57,120 nt of DNA from Acidobacteriota bacterium (GTDB lineage Bacteria; Acidobacteriota; Vicinamibacteria; Vicinamibacterales; UBA2999), in the NCBI GenBank assembly GCA_030650395.1, contig JAUSDY010000073.1:1-57120 (forward strand), written 5' to 3'. The notes beneath the pieces are model-generated. The model did not search any database. It saw only the letters and a list, made by a program, of their open reading frames with translations, and was not told the origin of the DNA. A program made the position numbers and the translations under genes. Shown here piece by piece: positions 54,415 to 57,120 of the stretch (position 1 is the first letter of the stretch; every line of letters begins with the position of its first letter).

Positions 54415-55179
54415 GTGGCCCCCATGCCCGGCCTGAGCGTGTTCTTTCCCGCGTACAACGACGCCGGCACGATCGCGAGCCTGGTGATCACCGCGGTCCA
54501 GGTCGCCGCTACGCTCACGCCCGATTTCGAAGTGATCGTGATCAACGACGGCAGCCAGGACGACACGCCGCGCATTCTCGACGAGCTCGCCCGCGTCTAT
54601 CCCGATCGCGTGCGCATCGTGCACCACGCCGCCAACCGCGGCTACGGCGGCGCGCTGCGCTCGGGTTTCTCCACCGCCTCCAAAGACTTCGTCTTCTATA
54701 CCGACGGCGACGCGCAGTACGACCCGGCGGAAATGACGGTGCTCTGGGATCAGATGACCAACGATGTCGATTGGGTGAACGGGTGGAAGATCAGCCGATC
54801 CGATCCGCTGCATCGCATCATCATCGGCCGCATCTACCATCACACCGTGAAGCTGCTGTTCGGCTTGAAGGTCCGCGATGTCGATTGTGATTTCCGCCTG
54901 ATGCGCCGGTCGATCTTCGAGGTGGTTCGCCTCGAGAAAGACAGCGGCGTGATTTGCCTGGAGATGATGAAGAAATTCCAGGACGCCGGCTTTCGCGTCG
55001 CCGAGACGCCGGTGCACCACTATCACCGCGCCCACGGCCAGTCGCAGTTCTTCAACTTCGCGCGGATCTTCCGCACCGGCATCGACGTGCTGAAGCTGTG
55101 GTGGCTGCTGGTCGTCAAGCGCGAGCACCGCACGGCGAAGCCGGTCACGGACGCAAGGCCCCAGGCGAGGCGCTCATAG
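54415..55179 (+). CDS. Family 2 glycosyltransferase
   Basis: A 254-residue GT2: LSVFFPAYNDAGTIASLVIT, VIVINDGSQDDTPRILDELA, NRGYGGALRSGFSTASKDFV, FYTDGDAQYDPAEM (the D-x-D site), and VRDVDCDFRLMRRSIFEV. It resembles polyprenyl-phosphate glycosyltransferases and undecaprenyl-linked sugar transferases without C-terminal helices. GTG 54415 gives MAPMPGLSV; ATG 54424 is an alternative. It abuts the epimerase gene with no gap. Confidence 0.84.
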   Translation: MAPMPGLSVFFPAYNDAGTIASLVITAVQVAATLTPDFEVIVINDGSQDDTPRILDELARVYPDRVRIVHHAANRGYGGALRSGFSTASKDFVFYTDGDAQYDPAEMTVLWDQMTNDVDWVNGWKISRSDPLHRIIIGRIYHHTVKLLFGLKVRDVDCDFRLMRRSIFEVVRLEKDSGVICLEMMKKFQDAGFRVAETPVHHYHRAHGQSQFFNFARIFRTGIDVLKLWWLLVVKREHRTAKPVTDARPQARRS

Positions 55180-56187
55180 ATGTCGGCCGCTGATTTCTAT
55201 CGCGGCCGGCGCGTGATGATCACGGGCGGGCTGGGCTTCATCGGCAGCAACCTGGCCCATCGCCTGGCGGCGCTCGGCGCCGACGTGCTGCTCGTCGACT
55301 CGCTGATTCCCGACTACGGCGGCAACCTCTTCAACATCGCCGGCATTGAAGACAAAGTGCGCGTCAACGTCGCCGATGTGCGGCAGGCGAGCACCATGAA
55401 TTACCTGGTGCAGGATCGCGATGTGATCTTCAACCTGGCGGGCCAGGTGAGCCACATCGACAGCATGCGCGATCCGCACACCGACCTCGAGATCAACTGC
55501 CGCAGCCAGCTCACGCTGCTCGAGGCGTGCCGGCATCACAACGCGCGCGCGAAAGTCGTCTACGCCAGCACGCGGCAGATCTACGGCCGGCCCGATCACC
55601 TGCCGGTCACCGAGCGCCACCTGGTGCGGCCGACCGACGTCAACGGCATCAACAAGGCGGCCGGCGAGTACTACCATCTCGTCTACAACAACGTGTTCGG
55701 CGTGCGCGCCTGCGCGCTTCGGCTCACCAACGTCTACGGCCCGCGGCAGCTGCTCCGCCACAACCGCCAGGGCTTTATCGGATGGTTCATCCGCCTCGTG
55801 CTCGAAAACCGCGAGATCGACGTGTTCGGCGACGGCTCGCAGGTGCGCGATTTTGTCTACGTGGAGGATGCGGTCGAGGCGTTTCTGACGGCGGGAGCGA
55901 CCGATGCCGTCAACGGCGAGGCCTTCAACGTCGGCGGCGACGAGCACATCGCGCATCGCGATCTCGTGAAGCTGCTCGTCGAGCTGGCCGGCACCGGCCG
56001 TTATCGTTTCGTCGACTGGCCCGCCGACAAGCAGGCGATCGACATCGGCAGCTTCTACGCCGACTCGTCGCTGTTCAAGGCGCGCACCGGGTGGGCGCCG
56101 GCGGTGGTGCTGAAGGACGGTTTCGCACGCACGCTCGATTACTACCGCAAGCACCTTCCCCACTATGTCGGCGCGAGTTCCGTTTAA
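55180..56187 (+). CDS. NAD-dependent epimerase/dehydratase (SDR) with altered active-site motif
   Basis: A 335-residue extended short-chain dehydrogenase. It has VMITGGLGFIGSNLAHRLAA (NAD site), FNLAGQVSHIDSMRDPHTDL, VYASTRQIYGRPDHLPVTE, LRLTNVYGPRQ and VRDFVYVEDAVEAFL. Where the family normally has the catalytic Y-x-x-x-K (YGxSK), this protein reads VNGINKAAGEYY, so the Tyr position is Asn. The fold and nucleotide-sugar binding are clear. The exact product is not. It overlaps the aminotransferase gene by 23 bases. Confidence 0.84.
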   Translation: MSAADFYRGRRVMITGGLGFIGSNLAHRLAALGADVLLVDSLIPDYGGNLFNIAGIEDKVRVNVADVRQASTMNYLVQDRDVIFNLAGQVSHIDSMRDPHTDLEINCRSQLTLLEACRHHNARAKVVYASTRQIYGRPDHLPVTERHLVRPTDVNGINKAAGEYYHLVYNNVFGVRACALRLTNVYGPRQLLRHNRQGFIGWFIRLVLENREIDVFGDGSQVRDFVYVEDAVEAFLTAGATDAVNGEAFNVGGDEHIAHRDLVKLLVELAGTGRYRFVDWPADKQAIDIGSFYADSSLFKARTGWAPAVVLKDGFARTLDYYRKHLPHYVGASSV

Positions 56188-57120
56188 CGCCCTCACGCCG
56201 GGCGAAGACGCCGCGGCCGTGCGGGCCGCGATCGATCGCGTGATCGCGAGCGGCTGGTTCGTGCTCGGCCCGGAAGTCGAGGCGTTCGAGGCAGAGTTCG
56301 CGGCGGCCTGCGGCGCGCCGCATGCCGTCGGCGTCGGCACCGGGACCGACGCGATTACGTTGATCCTGCGCGCGCTCGACATCGGCCCGGGCGACGAGGT
56401 CATCACGCCGCCGCTGTCGGCGGCGTATTCGGCACTCGCGGTGATCATGGCCGGCGCACGACCGGTGTTCGCTGATATCGATCCCGAACGGCTCACCCTC
56501 GACCCCGCCGCGATCGAGCAGGCGATCACGCCGCGCACCAGGGCGCTGCTGCCCGTGCATCTCTACGGCCAGCCCGCCGATATGCGTCAGATCGAAGCCA
56601 TCGCCAGTCGTCATCACCTCGCGATCGTCGAAGACGCGGCGCAAGCGCACCTGGCGACGTCAGATGGCCGGCACGTCGGCACCATCGGCGTCGCGGGCGC
56701 CATCAGCTTTTATCCGACCAAGAATCTAGGCGCGTTGGGAGACGGCGGCGCCGTGATCACGCGCGATGCCGCGCTGGCGGCACGGATCAAACGCCTGCGC
56801 AATGGTGGACAGACGTCCCGGTATCACCACCAGGAAGCGGGCGCCAACAGCCGGCTCGATGAAATGCAGGCCGCGATTCTTCGCGCGCGGTTGCATTACC
56901 TCGGCGGCTGGACGGCGCGGCGGCGCGCCATCGCCGCTGCATACCGATCCGGCCTCGACGGCGCCGCGCTCACGGTGCCGCGCGAATTCGACGCCGGCCA
57001 CGTCTATCACCTGTTTCCCGTGCTGACGCCGCATCGCGACGCCTTCATGGCGCACATGTCGGAACGCGGCATCGAGACGCTGATTCACTATCCCGTGCCG
57101 ATTCCGCAGCAGCCAGCTCT
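56165..57120 (+). CDS. DegT/DnrJ/EryC1/StrS-family sugar aminotransferase (cut at right edge)
   Basis: At least 318 residues of a PLP enzyme: MSARVPFNALTPGEDAAAVR, WFVLGPEVEAFEAEFAAACG, GVGTGTDAITLILRAL and PVHLYGQPADM. EDAAQAHLA holds the PLP-ring residues, and FYPTKNLGALGDGGAV has the Schiff-base Lys. NSRLDEMQAAILRARL follows. These enzymes convert keto-sugars to amino-sugars on a nucleotide carrier. With the upstream SDR, an aminosugar pathway for surface glycan is likely. The ATG at 56165 lies inside the end of the SDR gene; the C-terminus is beyond the window. Confidence 0.88.
   Translation, partial: MSARVPFNALTPGEDAAAVRAAIDRVIASGWFVLGPEVEAFEAEFAAACGAPHAVGVGTGTDAITLILRALDIGPGDEVITPPLSAAYSALAVIMAGARPVFADIDPERLTLDPAAIEQAITPRTRALLPVHLYGQPADMRQIEAIASRHHLAIVEDAAQAHLATSDGRHVGTIGVAGAISFYPTKNLGALGDGGAVITRDAALAARIKRLRNGGQTSRYHHQEAGANSRLDEMQAAILRARLHYLGGWTARRRAIAAAYRSGLDGAALTVPREFDAGHVYHLFPVLTPHRDAFMAHMSERGIETLIHYPVPIPQQPA

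Overview
The window looks like a piece of an acidobacterial chromosome, most likely from the Vicinamibacteria side of the phylum. This is inferred from the high GC content, the secreted PQQ-dehydrogenase, sortilin-like propeller and gamma-glutamyltransferase genes, the PD40 propeller remnants, the style of the housekeeping genes, and the many short palindromic repeats. No rRNA is present, so the placement is a judgement.

Layout. 1-9200: catabolic and secreted-protein genes (PQQ dehydrogenase, acyl-CoA ligase, cupin, VPS10-like propeller, gamma-glutamyltransferase, glycosidase-like protein, SMP-30/gluconolactonase). Several of these carry frameshifts or deletions. 9243-9877: a vapBC toxin-antitoxin pair with a clean, apparently leaderless promoter. 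10034-17237: the most interesting locus, a lasso-peptide biosynthesis cluster. It has two short precursor genes missed by ordinary gene callers, an ATP-grasp enzyme, an asparagine-synthase-like cyclase, a methyltransferase (frameshifted), an HPr-kinase-like peptide kinase, a PqqD-like leader-binding protein (B1) and a transglutaminase-like leader peptidase (B2). A nucleotidyltransferase gene lies convergently behind it. The precursors and the start of the ATP-grasp gene form a tandem duplication. Both predicted cores begin with Ala, have Glu at position 9 and end in Ser. That fits a nine-residue macrolactam ring and phosphorylation of the C-terminal Ser, as known for paeninodin-type lasso peptides.

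18511-29109: a processive GT2 glycosyltransferase, larB, mutS2, a truncated gene, dnaG, rpoD, a CAU-anticodon tRNA, a zinc-ribbon coiled-coil protein and RNase HI. 29125-31457: a gene graveyard of four 5'-truncated fragments. 31590-34672: pgeF, a small hypothetical gene and a large B12-binding/radical SAM protein. 34749-51467 (minus strand): a nearly complete division and cell-wall cluster in the order mraZ-rsmH-ftsL-ftsI-murE-murF-mraY-murD-ftsW-murG-murC-ftsQ-ftsA-ftsZ. It has an MraZ-type operator of three TGGA repeats at 10-bp spacing. 51719-57120: a YchF-like GTPase, then a sugar/lipid-glycan operon of three GT2 enzymes, an epimerase-like SDR and a DegT-type aminotransferase cut by the window end.

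Two kinds of repeated DNA cut across this layout. Intergenic spacers carry degenerate arrays with a 7-base period, often arranged as inverted arms. Several palindromic repeat families also occur, some inserted in frame inside mutS2, murC and ftsI, and one forming the 3' end of murG.
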